Made by a program: the position numbers and the translations under genes. Positions 46,991 through 59,005 of a stretch of DNA of 64,000 bases are shown here, one piece after another. Source of the DNA: Hypoxylon rubiginosum (lineage: Eukaryota; Ascomycota; Sordariomycetes; Xylariales; Hypoxylaceae); assembly GCA_902806565.1 (NCBI GenBank), contig CADCXA010000024.1:620001-684000 (forward strand), given 5' to 3'. Position 1 is the first letter of the stretch, and every line of letters begins with the position of its first letter. Below the pieces are notes generated by a model. The model did not search any database. It saw only the letters and a program-made list of their open reading frames with translations, and was not told where the DNA came from.

Positions 46991-48895
46991 TCATCGTAGT
47001 TCAAATATCTCTTCTTGCATTTTTCCGTGCCTCAGTGCAAGAATTGCCTCGCCATTCATAAGTCCGTGAACGTAAGATTCCCCTACGAAGATCCATTTAC
47101 CTTTATCATGATGCCTAATGATATACGGCACGCATCCACCTTGAATCACCGATACTGTGTCGCCAATCTGGGAATCCGATGGCCCGATACCCATCCGCCC
47201 GTTCACGGTGATGAAGAAAGACCTACTGAAACAGAAATTCGTAGCTAAAACCTCATACTCCCGAGGTTCTCCCCTTTCCGAAAGAACTCGCAGAAGATCT
47301 AAAGCCTCTCGAGAACCACTCTTTGATTGTAGGAGCGCTAGTTGAGCCGCATCGTGTAGTAAGTGCTCGTATAGATACGCTAAACCATCTCTAGAGCTTT
47401 GGTCACAGTTTCGTCCAGCAAGGCGATGTTGTTCCGCTGTGGTGGTCTTGATTAAAGAAGCTGCCCAGCTTACTACGTTCCCATTCATAATATCTACCAT
47501 AGCTACTTCAGCTATTTGAGAGAACCAGACGGCAAATTGAGGAGAAAACCTACTATCCTTCTCGATTTCCATGCTGAATGGAATGACTCGAACGACTTCG
47601 TCTAGGCGTAAGCCCGCAACTCGGAGAGCTAAAGGATCATCTGCCGTTTCATATAGCTTTATCTCAAGCCCAGCTGAAGCCGCGTAGTGGGCTGGATAAC
47701 CTAAAGTTGCCGGCTTTGAAGGATCAGAGTAATCAATCCAGGCAAAACTTGTTCGAAGTCTGTCGTTAAAGACGCGGAAGTCACCCCAGTCTGGGGACCA
47801 GGAAGGTAGGCCCGGGAGTTTATGTTGTCGCCGAGTCCTAGATAAACTACCATTTGACCCGTGGCAACGAGTCGTGATGGCAAACGACCTACCGATTTTG
47901 ATTAGGAAGCGACCAATATTTGAATACAGCAACGCGACATCAATAGTGTAGTCCGGACGCAGTACCTCTGGGAATGTGCCTTCATCCTGGCATTCGGCCG
48001 CTAGCCCAAGCAAGCCGTAGACCTTGTCTCTCTGGTTCGTAGCATGGAACTTAACCTGCGTAAATGACAGCAAGGCCTCGATGGGCCATTTCTTCTGGGA
48101 CCTTCGAAGTAGACAGACAGCATCGATGTTGTAAATTTCAGGGGGGATTTGAGAAAGTCGGACATACCCATTACGACGTAACCAGGCGGCAACCCATCCA
48201 AGACGGCTCCATGGGTATACATGCTTCCCGTGGAGAATAATCGGGTCCTCCGAGGACAGAACGACCTCCTGAATGATCCAAATCCTAGTAAACCACTTTA
48301 CCTGCAACAACTCTCTCAGATTTGCCCACTGTTCATCGTCCATAGAAGGCAGACCAGAAGTGTTGTGGGCTGGCTCTGAATAACAAAGTCGCTTAGGTAT
48401 ATCTTCCACGACTTTTGCTGAGGGATTCTGGTCTCTAAAGACGCCGTAGATGCGGTCAAGTAGCCTCCAGGCTGCCAAGGATGAGACTAACTCAGGCCCA
48501 AGCCAGACCAAGGTTCTGACAGCCTTAGTGTATATTTTTCCCATAATCTTTACCTGAGACGACAGCTCTGGAATATTTCTTTGGTTGATGCAAATCTTGT
48601 CCACCCAAATATACTTGATGCTTATACTCAGGAAGCTGTCCTCCGCGGCGAGCTCCCGGAGTCGGTGGAGCCCGGCAGCCAAGTCGGAAGATACATAGAA
48701 TGGCTGACTGTCGGCTTGGACTGGAACGTCTTGGGCCTGAGTGCCCCAGCAGTGGCTTAAAGCGTAATAGGGGGGTGCATCGTCGTGTGCCGTTACTTCA
48801 AGGCTTCCGATGTTTGGAGTAGAGAAGTCTGTATTTAATCGTAACAGACGTATATGGTTGGTCATCAAAGTAGAAGGGAAGAAGCTGTCCTGCAT
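46991..48895 (-). CDS. HET-domain protein (heterokaryon incompatibility)
   Basis: One exon, 634 aa (624 from the second ATG at 48865, MTNHIRLLRLN, which may be the true start because the family usually begins near IRLL). The HET domain fills about residues 44-250: YALSHCWG, then KYIWVDKICINQ and VKIMGKIYTKAVRTLVWLG. KWFTRIWIIQEVVLS and KVYGLLGLA follow in the usual order. The C-terminal half has the WSPDWG-type segment and the region common to many HET proteins but no named domain. HET domains trigger cell death on non-self recognition and are remote relatives of TIR domains. The gene diverges from the NLR gene at 49271 with a short shared spacer, suggesting they work together, although this is inference. 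Confidence 0.92.
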   Translation of the reverse strand: MQDSFFPSTLMTNHIRLLRLNTDFSTPNIGSLEVTAHDDAPPYYALSHCWGTQAQDVPVQADSQPFYVSSDLAAGLHRLRELAAEDSFLSISIKYIWVDKICINQRNIPELSSQVKIMGKIYTKAVRTLVWLGPELVSSLAAWRLLDRIYGVFRDQNPSAKVVEDIPKRLCYSEPAHNTSGLPSMDDEQWANLRELLQVKWFTRIWIIQEVVLSSEDPIILHGKHVYPWSRLGWVAAWLRRNGYVRLSQIPPEIYNIDAVCLLRRSQKKWPIEALLSFTQVKFHATNQRDKVYGLLGLAAECQDEGTFPEVLRPDYTIDVALLYSNIGRFLIKIGRSFAITTRCHGSNGSLSRTRRQHKLPGLPSWSPDWGDFRVFNDRLRTSFAWIDYSDPSKPATLGYPAHYAASAGLEIKLYETADDPLALRVAGLRLDEVVRVIPFSMEIEKDSRFSPQFAVWFSQIAEVAMVDIMNGNVVSWAASLIKTTTAEQHRLAGRNCDQSSRDGLAYLYEHLLHDAAQLALLQSKSGSREALDLLRVLSERGEPREYEVLATNFCFSRSFFITVNGRMGIGPSDSQIGDTVSVIQGGCVPYIIRHHDKGKWIFVGESYVHGLMNGEAILALRHGKMQEEIFELR

Positions 48896-49270
48896 CCTAA
48901 ATACCTACCAGGTACCTAGAAGCAGCTGAAAATAGGATGAGAAATAGGAGTGCGAATCAACCAAAATTGCATTTTATGTACGAGTTTTACAAGGGCTACT
49001 TTGTTGGTTCGGGACCGTACCTTAGGTAGTGAGCGATTTCCGAACACGGGCTGCCTCAAAGCTGTTGTGCTACCTGATGGGTAGGACTTACCAGGTACCT
49101 GATACGTACGATACATCAGCTCTCGATTACTCAGAGCAAATATTTCCATAAATGTCGCGACAACCTACCTACCTATTCATCACCCTCGATATCTCCTGAT
49201 TCTCAAGGGCTCGGCTACCACTAGCGATTTCTGCAACCACTCCCCCATTACTACCTCTCTTCCTATCGCA
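48896..49270. promoter_or_regulatory. Shared divergent promoter of the HET and NLR genes
   Basis: 375 bp separate the two start codons. It contains several ACCTACC/ACCAGGTACC motifs (48903-48916, 49091-49101, 49166-49173) on both strands. No classical TATA box is clear. Co-regulation is plausible from the geometry only. Confidence 0.45.
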
Positions 49271-52200
49271 ATGGAGAGTAAATTATCAACGGGACAGCAA
49301 GGCCTAGCCCAGAATGACCAATGTGCGCAGCTCGAGCACGCCACCGGGCCACAACCCCAAGCCACGCAACAATACAAATTCCAACCTGGAATAGGACGGC
49401 TCGGGCTGACTCAAGAATACCCCGATCCTAATGACAAGAAAGCAACAAGGGATGCCTCCGTAGAGTAAGTTAGTAATATTCCATAATATTTCTAAGTACC
49501 TAGGTAGTTAACGAGTATAGTATCATTGCTCTGCACGGCCTTGCCACTTCCGGGCCAAAACAATGGATTGCGTGGATGACAGATGGAGACCCCAAGTCTG
49601 GGGACGTGTACTGGCTAAAGGACAATAACATGCTGCCTTCTGTCATCCCCGATTGTCGCATCTTGAGCTACAACTGGAGTGGAAACTATGCTGGAAATAT
49701 CGCCAAGATCCGTTTTATTGGCGAGGCCGATACCATGCTGAATCGAATTCACGAAGAGAGAAAGAAGGTGGTAAGCTGCCCTAATTACCATTGGTATGTG
49801 CAATTTCAGTGACGTTCGATTAGGGGAGATCTAGCCACCCGATCGTATTCATTGCTTCTTGTTTTGGCGGCCTACTACTTGCTAAGGTAATACTAACACT
49901 ATTCCGTGCCCTATTCGTTGAGTTATGTGGCATAAGCAAGCTAACCTTGGTAGACTCTTGCCCGTGCTAGTGAAGAGTCTCATCCGATTAGGACCGACGA
50001 TTTTCGTCGAATTCTTGACGTAACTGTCGGCATTGCGTTCTTGGGTACGCCGTTCAGGGGGAGCTGGAGCTTCGGATACGCCAATGCTCAGGCCATAATC
50101 AAACTTGCAGAGAGGGAAAATGTCGTATTCTCCCAAGAGCTTGTTCAATACTTGCGATTAGATAGTCGGAGCGACGCCGAAGGTGCCCCTAGTCCGCTTG
50201 ACGAGAGCGTTCAGAGATTCACTGAATTGGTGAATCATGACAAGTTTCGGCTTCCGGTTATATGCTTTTACGAGACTGAAGAGACTAAATACGACTCGTA
50301 TACGAAGAAGCTGCCCGAGAACTTTAGACCGGAAGGTTTCAATCCAGACGGCCGGGGAATGGTAAGTCTCATGCGATTTTAAGTGCAATCTCCACCAGCT
50401 AATAGTTCAGCCTGTTAACGAAGGGTCCGCTTCTATCGATGGTTTCGAGAGAGTTGCCATATATCGCAGGCACTCCATGATGAGCAAGTACAACTCACCG
50501 GAAGATGATGGATTCATCCGGATATCTCAGAAGATCAAAGGGCTTGTTGACAATGCTAACGACACTCTATCAAGAAAAGGTTGGTATATCATTCTACAAT
50601 AAGGAAGGGTGAAATGAATGAGCAGCGCTAACTTTCAGAATGAAGCATATCACTATCGCTCTACCATTACCCTCTTCCAGGCTACAGCAGATTATCTGAT
50701 GGCGGAAATGTTTGACACTAAGCAAGATGAAAATTATAAGCAATGCCAGATAGGGACATGTCAGTCGTTTCTGCAGTCGCCTAAGTTCTTGGAATGGAGA
50801 AAAAGCTCACACAGCTCCACACTATTCTGTCCTGGAATTCCTGGCGCCGGCAAGACTGTGTTTGCCTCTTCTGTCATCAGCCACCTCAGTGATCTCACAT
50901 CCAAGGATAGGGGTAGTGTTGTGGCGTATGTATACTGCGACTACGTCAAAGACAAACAGAACGACTTGAATGGCCGATCTATCCCAATTCAAACGGCAGA
51001 ATATTTTCTGAAGAGTTTACTCAAGCAGCTGATGTTGACTTCCACTATTCTTCCGCAGCAGGTACTAGACAAGTTCAGCGAGCTGAAACGATCTCAATCG
51101 CAACCAAAAGTGAACGAAGTCGAAGAGGCCATTACACAGGTGGCTGCAACATTCTCGCATGTTTTTATTGTGGTTGATGCACTGGATGAATGTCATCCAA
51201 GCGAGGCAAAGAAACTCATCAACGCCCTATTCAGAATACAAAGCAGTCAACGTGTACATCTCATAGTGACCTCCAGGTTCATCGACGAGATACAGGAGCT
51301 ATTCAAAGAGGCATCGCATTTACCAATCCAAGCAAGTAATGAGGACGTTGCGCTGTACGTTCAGAATCATATTAGCGATATTTCAAGATTCCTTGACGAC
51401 AGGCCTACGGAGATGAAAAATGAAGTTGTTGATGTCATCTCAAAATACTCGGAGGGCATGTATGTACCCTTTAGGCAGATTTTTAATTTGCGTTTTAGTT
51501 AATATTAATCATTATAGGTTCCTTCTTGCATATCTTTATCTTCACTCGCTCGAAGACAAGCTGAAGAATGACGAGATCAAAACGGCATTAAATGACATCC
51601 GCATTTACCATAATACTTCCCAAGGACCACGAAATGAGGCGCAAATGAAGGCACTGTTGGAGGACGCTTACGACAGGACTCTTACGATGATCAATTCCAG
51701 GAAAAGGGGGTTTGCTGAACTAGCTAAGAAAGCATTGACGTGGGTAGCCTTTACCTACGACCCGCTCTCAAAGACTGAACTCCAGGAGGCGGTTGCAATC
51801 GAGATAGGGGCAGATTCGATAGAGACGAATATCGACAACCTATACGACTTCCGGGAAATCAACAAGGCCTGTGCCGGGTTACTGCGCTTGGAGCAAGGCT
51901 ATGTTCGATTGGTTCATTACACAACCCAGGCGTGTATTAAGGCGAATATCGACAAAGTCGGCGTGGGCATGTCAATACGTCAGAATCTTCCAGCCACTGC
52001 ACTCGCCTGCAGGTCCGAACGACGTTCACATAGAAGCATAGCCCTCTCATATATGACCTGTCTGATTTGCGCCAAAGTGGACGGGTATCCCGAAATGCCA
52101 CTATTCTATCATGCAACGAGATTCTGGGTCTATCATGCTAGCTATATATCTTTTAAAGATGACAAGGAGGCTGTATTCCTCCTCACCAAACTGTTCAATG

Positions 52201-52847
52201 ACGATGAAAAGGTATTCGCTCTTGATTATCGTATACCGCGGGAGTTAAAAGGCCAGGAGGGAGCTGCAGCCTTGCATTTATTTATCCATTACCAGCTCCC
52301 AGAGCTGATCAAGGTCATGTTGTCTGGTCCCGACACAAGAACTAAAGCTCTGTTGTCATCTACGTTCGGCCGAAATTACACACCGTTATGCCATGCATTG
52401 GTGCCATTCCCTGGAGAGCCGGACGTCGAGGTAGTGAAGCTCTTGTTGGAGAAGGGCGCCGACCCGGAACATATAAGCGACGATGGACCCCCGCTTGCGC
52501 CGGTTGGCTCATTTCTTGATGTAGAACTCATCGAACTGCTTCTCGAGAAAACCACATTGGGAGCCGTTGACGTCCTCACAACTTGGGCGGAAAGATTGGA
52601 AGGATTGGAAAGTGATGAGTATGATGGAATCAACTGGCTGATCAACTGGCTAGTTCAACGCAATATTGTAGATCCTTCTGAGATATCTAAATGGGGAGTA
52701 TCATATTGGTACAAGGGAAAAGAAACCCTTTCGCCATTAATGTTAGCACGAAAGTACAAAGATATCGAAGCTACCTTGCTTAAAGCGAAAGAGGTGTATG
52801 ACGCCGTAAGTAAACCTCCCAAACCCACCCCGAGCGCTTGTCCATAG
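49271..52847 (+). CDS. NLR-type STAND protein: alpha/beta-hydrolase, NACHT, short ankyrin-like tail (about seven exons)
   Basis: Exons 49271-49464, 49521-49770, 49824-49886, 49954-50361, 50411-50579, about 50688-51459 and 51518-52847 give about 1061 aa. All joins keep phase; only the start of exon 6 is uncertain (50688 or 50691). Domains: an alpha/beta-hydrolase-like effector (DIIALHGLATSG, then IVFIASCFGGLLLAK, GIAFLGTPFRGS; about residues 65-300) of the SesB/lipase-like kind; NACHT with Walker A GIPGAGKT (about 411-418), Walker B VVDALDEC (about 524-531) and VTSRF; a helical region with GMFLLAYLYL; then a tail with few ankyrin-like units (VEVVKLLLEKGADPEH, VELIELLLEK). In fungi such proteins act in non-self recognition and programmed cell death. 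Exon 3 carries Cys where the hydrolase nucleophile Ser usually sits. The tail is short compared with typical repeat arrays. Confidence 0.82.
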
Positions 52848-53089
52848 GTATTAACGCGAACTATAGTCGCACCCCCCTCGTAAAAGAAAGACGTTGGAGG
52901 GCAGCTTGGTCGTACATTGCGAAAGCGATGAGCTCCCATAGGAAAAGAAGGGTCACGCAGTGAAACCCCGTAAACTCGGGCACTATGAAATCCATAGCTT
53001 GTTACTCTACATCTCCAGTCGTTGACTGAATCATTATAATATTCTTGCTATGTACACATGCACATGTACGAGGCAAGTATATAGAACCC

Positions 53090-55441
53090 CTAAATCCTCC
53101 TCTGCTGCGTCGCCGGCACCAGTCCCCTCCAGAACTCACACCTCTCCCGCTGATCCGTCGGCACCGCTTCCATCGTAAAGTTTCCCGCCTGCACGACCAA
53201 CCTCAAACCACCACCACCACCACTACTTCCTCCTGCGCTGCTGCTATCCCAAGCCTCCCAGACCGGCGCCCCGCCCGCCCTCCTCGCGGACGGGTCCAGC
53301 GTCCGCACGAACGAGATCCAGTAGTCCATGACGAACCCGACGACGTCCGCCGCGTACGTGTAGTAGCTCGCGGGCGCCCGGCCGACGCCCGCGAGGCTGT
53401 CCGGCCCGAAGATCGCCCAGCACTCCCATATGTGCGGGACCCCGAGCCCCTGCGCCGCGTTGTCCGCGTCGTAGATGTTGGTCCGGTAGCCCCACGCCTT
53501 GCAGCAGCTGCTGCCGTCACTACTACTGCTTGTGTTCGTATTGGTGGTGTCTGCGTTTATACGACGCTTTGCCGCGTACGCGTCGAGGATGTAGCTCGCG
53601 GGGCAGACGAACGTGGCCTCGCCGTACGCGGCCGCGGCAGACGGGAACCACGCGCTGTGCATCGGCAGCGCGGCCATCTGCGGGTACTGCGCCAGGACGT
53701 CGGCTGCCTGGCTGTCGGTTAGTTTTGGGTAGTTGGTCTGCAGGAACAGCGCCGCGTCGTCCGGGGTCTGGGCGTCGGACGCGAACACCGTGCCCTCGTC
53801 GCTCGTAGCGCCCATTATTACCGGCACGTCGATGAACTCGCCGCGTTCGAATAGCAGGTACGGTAGGTCGCGCAGCAGATCGCCGTCGATGCACGGCGTC
53901 CAGTAGAATAGGGGGAGTGGTAGTGCCGGCCGCCCCGGGAACGCGGACGGCACGTTGGCGGCTTGAAGAGTTGCGGTGTCCTTGCTGCGCAGGCACGCCA
54001 TCGGGTCGTCGTTGTCGCAGCCTGTTGCGGTTAGGGCCCGGTCGAACTGCCACTCTAGGTCGGCGACGAACGGCTGCGCGGGGAAGAACACGGACTCCCC
54101 GACGGCGCCGACGAACAGCTTCTCGTTCTCATTCTCACTGGAGCTGGAGTTGGTGCTGCCGCCATACGCGACGAGGTGCAGAGCGACGGACCCTGCACCC
54201 GCAGACGCACCGTGGATAACGACGTGGTCTGGGTCGCCGCCGAACTGGGGGATGTGGCGGCGCACCCACCGCATGACTTCACGCTGGTCCAATAGCCCAA
54301 CGTTTAAATCCCCGGCGCCGTCCGTACGCACGCGCTCGCTGGCTAGGAACCCCCACAGCCCCACGCGGTAGTTAAAGTTGACAAAGACGATGTTGCGGCC
54401 GGATCGCTCGACTACGGCGGTCCCGTTCCAGTTAGCGTTGCTGTTGACCGTGTAGCCTTGGGTGGTTGGGAGTCGCTGGTTAGCTTGGCTGCGTGCTCAG
54501 CGGTATGACGGGGAAAAGGGGGGACAGAAAAGGGGTAAAGGGGAGAAAGTCAAATTGCCATAATACGATATAGACACAGGATACAAGAAACAACAAAACA
54601 AAACAAACCAACCTCCACCCTGTATGAACAGCCACACCGGCAGCTTCGACCCCACCGTCGCATTCGCCGGCGCCCACACGTTGGCGAACAGGCAGTCCTC
54701 GTCCTGGCCCAGCGCGTTCGGGTACGGCACCGCGATGCCCAGGCAGACAGGCCCGAACGTATCCGCGGCCCGGTCCCCCACGCCGTCTTCTACTTCCGGC
54801 TCCGCCGGCGCCCTCCACCGTCGGCTGCCCGTCGGCGCGGCCGCGTACCGCAGCCCTAGGTACTGGGCTACTCCACCATCGGTGCCTACCAGCGAGCCCT
54901 GGTACTGCGCGTACCCCAAGTTCACGCGCGCCCTGCTAGGATCCGAGGGGGTCTGGGGGTTCGAGGGTTTAGTATCGCGGCTTGCTTGCCTAGGTGCTTC
55001 TCCCGAAAAGGGGGAGGAAATAGAAAGGGGGAAGGGAAGGGTTGTGTGAGAGGGACAAAAGGAGATGGAGAAGACAAGAGAAGAGAAGAGAAGAAAGACG
55101 TCACGCACGTTCTTATCCGCCTCGACGGCCTTCTCGTGGTTCCTCCGCGTGACCAGTACCGCCGCCAGCACCGCCGCCGTGATGGCGACGGCGCCCGCGA
55201 GGACCGCGAACCCGTGCCAAAGCCTAAGGCGGCGCCTGACGGCGCGGATCCTGTTCATGAAGACGGCGGTGCGCCCGGGCCGATGGAAACAGTCTTGCAC
55301 GTGGAAGCGGGCATCTGCCCCGGCGAGAGGAGGCGAGTTGAGCAGGTTGGTATGCTCGCTTAGGTCATCATCTTCCGAAGCCCATGGCGCGTGATGTACC
55401 CGTAACAAGCCAGTTCGTGCGAGAAGCTGCGTAAGTACCAT
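53090..55441 (-). CDS. Membrane-anchored type-B carboxylesterase/lipase (three exons)
   Basis: Exons 55441-55109, 54952-54613 and 54456-53090 give 679 aa. Intron 1 has a near-perfect TACTAAAC branch site; intron 2 uses an unusual AAG acceptor that restores IQGGGYTVNSNANWNGT. Residues 1-74 are a polar cytosolic part ending in RAVRRRLRLW. A single membrane helix follows (about 75-97), so the enzyme probably faces outward or the lumen (type II). Carboxylesterase hallmarks: EDCLFANVWAP, the oxyanion-hole GGG, NYRVGLWGF, nucleophile GASAG (Ser309), SDEGTVF (acid Glu445) and a late GVPHIWECW that may supply the His. The third exon is very GC-rich. Secreted relatives of this family hydrolyse esters of lipids or xenobiotics; the substrate here is unknown. 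Confidence 0.88.
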
Positions 55442-56750
55442 AACATAAGCCCGACGGAGAGGGACGGGGGGAAGGATTTATGGTTGGCGGTCTCGGGTTT
55501 CCGGGACTATGGCACGTTGGAAGGACGCCGTCGAACCTTGAGAGGACCAGGGCCGGACCATGTAGGTAGGGTAGGGTAGACTAGGGTAAGCCAGAACTTA
55601 GAAGCGGTGAGCTTCGATATAGTATAGTACATATGGATCTAAAACATGATATCTAGGTCGCGCAAGAGGCAGCTTTTCTCGTGTTTGGATAACGTCCTAC
55701 ATAGCACATACATGAACCATGAACGCGGCACAACCCGAAAAAGGCCGGCAGGCTTGGTAGCCTGATCATTGCAGGTAAATCTCGGACAATACAAGGATCC
55801 GTTGCTATAATCGGGGGCAAGTTGGAATCGAGTTGGGATCTTCGCTGCTGGGGCTGAGAGAAAAAAAAACTACCCGGTTTCAGGATGGAGTTAAGTTGAA
55901 CAAACGGATGAAACGCGGCCGCGGATCACCGTCGACGTGTAATAGAACATGATAATCCATTGTTAGATGTTGATGACGAAAGACTTTTAAACTGGATCTT
56001 TGCGTGGAGGTATTTAGAGTGACGAGATTGCTCGAAGTCGATCATCTTGCCTTTACCGAGACTAATATACTTACTAAATCACCTCGGCCAGGATTCAAAG
56101 TCTCGCTCACTCATCACGCATTTGCAATTTATCATGGAAAGACAGTAGAAGAGAATGAAAGTATTCATCATATGCTCATATTTTCTGAAACGAAAACGGT
56201 ATCCCTTTAGCAAGAATCCTCCCTCTGTACTCCAATTGCTCTCTGCTTCTGCTCTCCTTCAGCTCGCATCCACCTTACAACGTAAAACGTCGGGGCAGGA
56301 CAGACAACACACTCAAGTAGATTAAACCAGTCCCCGAAACGAGAAATAAAAAATGCTAGTGTCCATTCCAATTAAGCCCGATACCTTTACAGACCGCAAC
56401 GCCCAAGTCATTCAGAGATTTGTATGTGGAAAGAAGAAGCTGCTGACCAGTCGGAATACTACAACAGCAGCAGCTTAGGGAGATGGGGGTTTTGCGGAGA
56501 GAACAGAAGTAGGTTTCAATGTCTTTAACTTGAGAAAAATCCATGTACCTCTTGATCGATCCTAAACGCCGAACGCAGTGTTATGCAGGGAACCGTAAGC
56601 CGGTCGTGATAGTCGTCATCGTGAAAATAGCTGTCCGCGGGAAAAGGAGAGTGGAAGTAAATTGTCATTCCATATGTCATGCAAGAACGCTGCACAGAAT
56701 TGAACAGTCACACTTCATGATTTAGTTGGTAGCGGTAAGGTTCCGGACTC
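55442..56750. other. Intergenic region upstream of the esterase
   Basis: 1.3 kb with no gene I can support. Its left end is the esterase promoter; its right end is the 3' region of cdc14. A run of nine A lies at 55861-55869. Confidence 0.5.
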
Positions 56751-59005
56751 CTACATCGCGGATACCTTACGCGCCGCCGAGTTGGCGCCGGGTGCGGCAC
56801 TGACGCTACCAACGCGACCGCTCGTCTTGCGGACACCTGACGTATCTTTAGCGCGAGCAGAGTCGTTTGATCGCTTGCTGCCTCGGACCTTCGTCAACAC
56901 GCCGGAAGCACTAGCCGAGCGGGTTGGCGAGCCCGTGAGATGATCTGCGACGGTCTTTGGCCGTCCACAGCCGACATTTTCGGTGTCATTGGATGCGTCA
57001 TTATCAATCACCTGATAGATCGTTGTCGTCGTGCTCTGGCTTACGGATCGAATGGTTTCGTTGCGGCCAGGCGAATGGGATGCCTTCCGGTGTGTGCGCG
57101 TACGCAACAGCCATTCCTCTTCCGACTCCGCATCATTCGATCGTCTATGGACGGAGATAACTTCCGTGTTCTTCTCAGAGGCATCTTGCTCCTCCTCGAC
57201 GGTAGGGTGACTGATCGCATCGCGCTGGTAAGGATGGTGACGACCATTACGGCTAGTCTTTCGAGGCTGGCCTGGCGTAGGTGCAGGTAAGTAATCCTCC
57301 TGAACACCGGCATTTCGCCGTTCGTCATCCATCTCGCCAAGCGGCGTGCGGTTTGAGGGGCTCCTGCTGGGAGGAGTTGAAGCTTGGGCACTTCGGCTTA
57401 GGGAGGTCTTCTGCATGGCACGGATCGGCGTGCTAGGTGGCGGGTTCGTTGCCAGCAGTTCCTTTCTCAACTTCCTCTCTAGTCTCTCCTCGATCCACCA
57501 TTCTCGGAACACACCTTGGTTGATATGTAACCAATGCTGCTGGGGGCCTACGACCATACCAGGGCGCATAAATCGCATGAAAGAAATAATCTCGTTCGCC
57601 GTAAAACCGTGGCGATAGATCAAGTATGCTCCAATCAAGCACCCTGTTCTTCCGAGACCAGCTTTGCAATGGACTGCTATCCCCTTCTTCCTGACGGTGA
57701 TCGTCTCGTGCGCAAGTTTTATGAACTTCCGAACAGTACTCAAGGGGGGGCAAGTACCGTCCTCGAAGATCATGTCGAGGTGCTGGATTCCCAAAGACTC
57801 AAAGTAGGAAGGAGAATAGAGGGGAGAATTTAGTCGGACAACCAGGCCGATATTGCGCTCAGAGAAGTGTTTCAAGACGTTCTTGAACGGCTGGGAGAGG
57901 GTTGGATGCGTGTCCACCGCAGAAAGCGTCTTCGGCAGCCCAGCATATAGCTCTGACGATTCTGGAATGCGTGTTGCAGGAATAGATTGCGGAGAGGCAA
58001 ATGCTAGGAAATGAGGTGTGATCCAGTTGAAGTCGCCGTGCTCGACTCGCTCGAATCTCTCGTACTCGTCTAGATCAAAGTTGTCTAAGACGCAGCAGCC
58101 TTCCTCCTTGGCTTTCCAAACACCGTAGACGATATCCTGCACAGTGATGCCGTAATCTGCTTGGCTGTAACCAGCGTCGCGGAAGGGCATCAAGGGCGGA
58201 TCGACCTGCGCAATAGGTGCAAGAGCAAGATGAGGCGGCCAGGACTGGATTAAGACCATATAGCATGCAAGTAAACAAGCGGCATTTGCCCGGCCTATTC
58301 AAATAGGTTAGCCACTAGAGCTACAAACTGTCGGATGTCAGTCACTTACTTCTGGGATCTGCTCGGCTCCAAAATACAATGGGCCTGTGCTGGTTTTCCT
58401 TCGCGCCAAGTATGTCGTGAAAGTGCAGAGCGAAGCGGTAGAGGTGACCTATGTGAAGGGGGCCAAAATCATGGTGGAAGGCATTGTATAGGAGGCTATC
58501 GTCAACGGTAAAGTAGTACGGGGCTTGTCGCTCAGATTTAGCCGGTACAGGTGCAGGTCCGTCGACAGCTCGTTGGGATCGTTTACTTGGCGAACCCCGA
58601 GTGGGTGCTTCATGGTAGGGGAAGAGGGTTTCGGCGTTGGGAGGGTGAAGGTAAGATGCTAGGTATAGGCGGTCTGCAATTGTTAGCCATGTGATTGGAA
58701 ATGTTTGAGCATTTAGTAGTAAAGATGGGTGTAGGATATTGTGAGGGATTCCAGGCGGCATTAGGCCTCCCAGCTTGCTGTGCGTCATCGAGATCGAGGA
58801 GGCGCAGCGTAGCAGAAGGTTGATATAACAGATGTGAATGTAACTAGGACGATGATGGAGGATAATGTGTATGCAGAAGAAGCATATCAGTGAGCTAACA
58901 AGGGCGCTCGCAGGAGGAGCATGAGGAGAACATCACAAGCAAAAGCTTACCTGGAATATACTCGATGACCTGTCCCGAGTTGGAACTCCTCGAGGAAGGG
59001 GCCAT
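56751..59005 (-). CDS. cdc14: Cdc14 dual-specificity phosphatase (three exons)
   Basis: Exons 59005-58951, 58673-58350 and 58294-56751 join in phase to 640 aa; introns are 277 and 55 bp. The tiny first exon encodes MAPSSRSSNSGQVIEYIP and joins to DRLYLASYLHPP, the standard start of the family. YFTVDDSLLYNAFHHDFGPL and VFWSRADPRSRANAACLLA mark the N-terminal non-catalytic domain. The catalytic loop is HCKAGLGRTG with Cys336 and Arg342; the upstream IFEDGTCPP holds the general acid Asp. The last 270 residues are Ser/Arg-rich and probably disordered, as in fungal orthologues. Cdc14 reverses Cdk phosphorylation at mitotic exit, septation and DNA repair, in the nucleolus, nucleus and septum. A short alternative ending is possible (GTATCC just after AARK) but the simple stop is preferred. 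Confidence 0.93.

Noticed and set aside
52806..52847. Last NLR intron from the GTAAGT at 52806
   Set aside because: It would be only 42 bp, without a branch site, and would add only eleven codons.
53045..53722. 225-codon plus-strand frame opposite the esterase
   Set aside because: Antisense shadow in GC-rich DNA.
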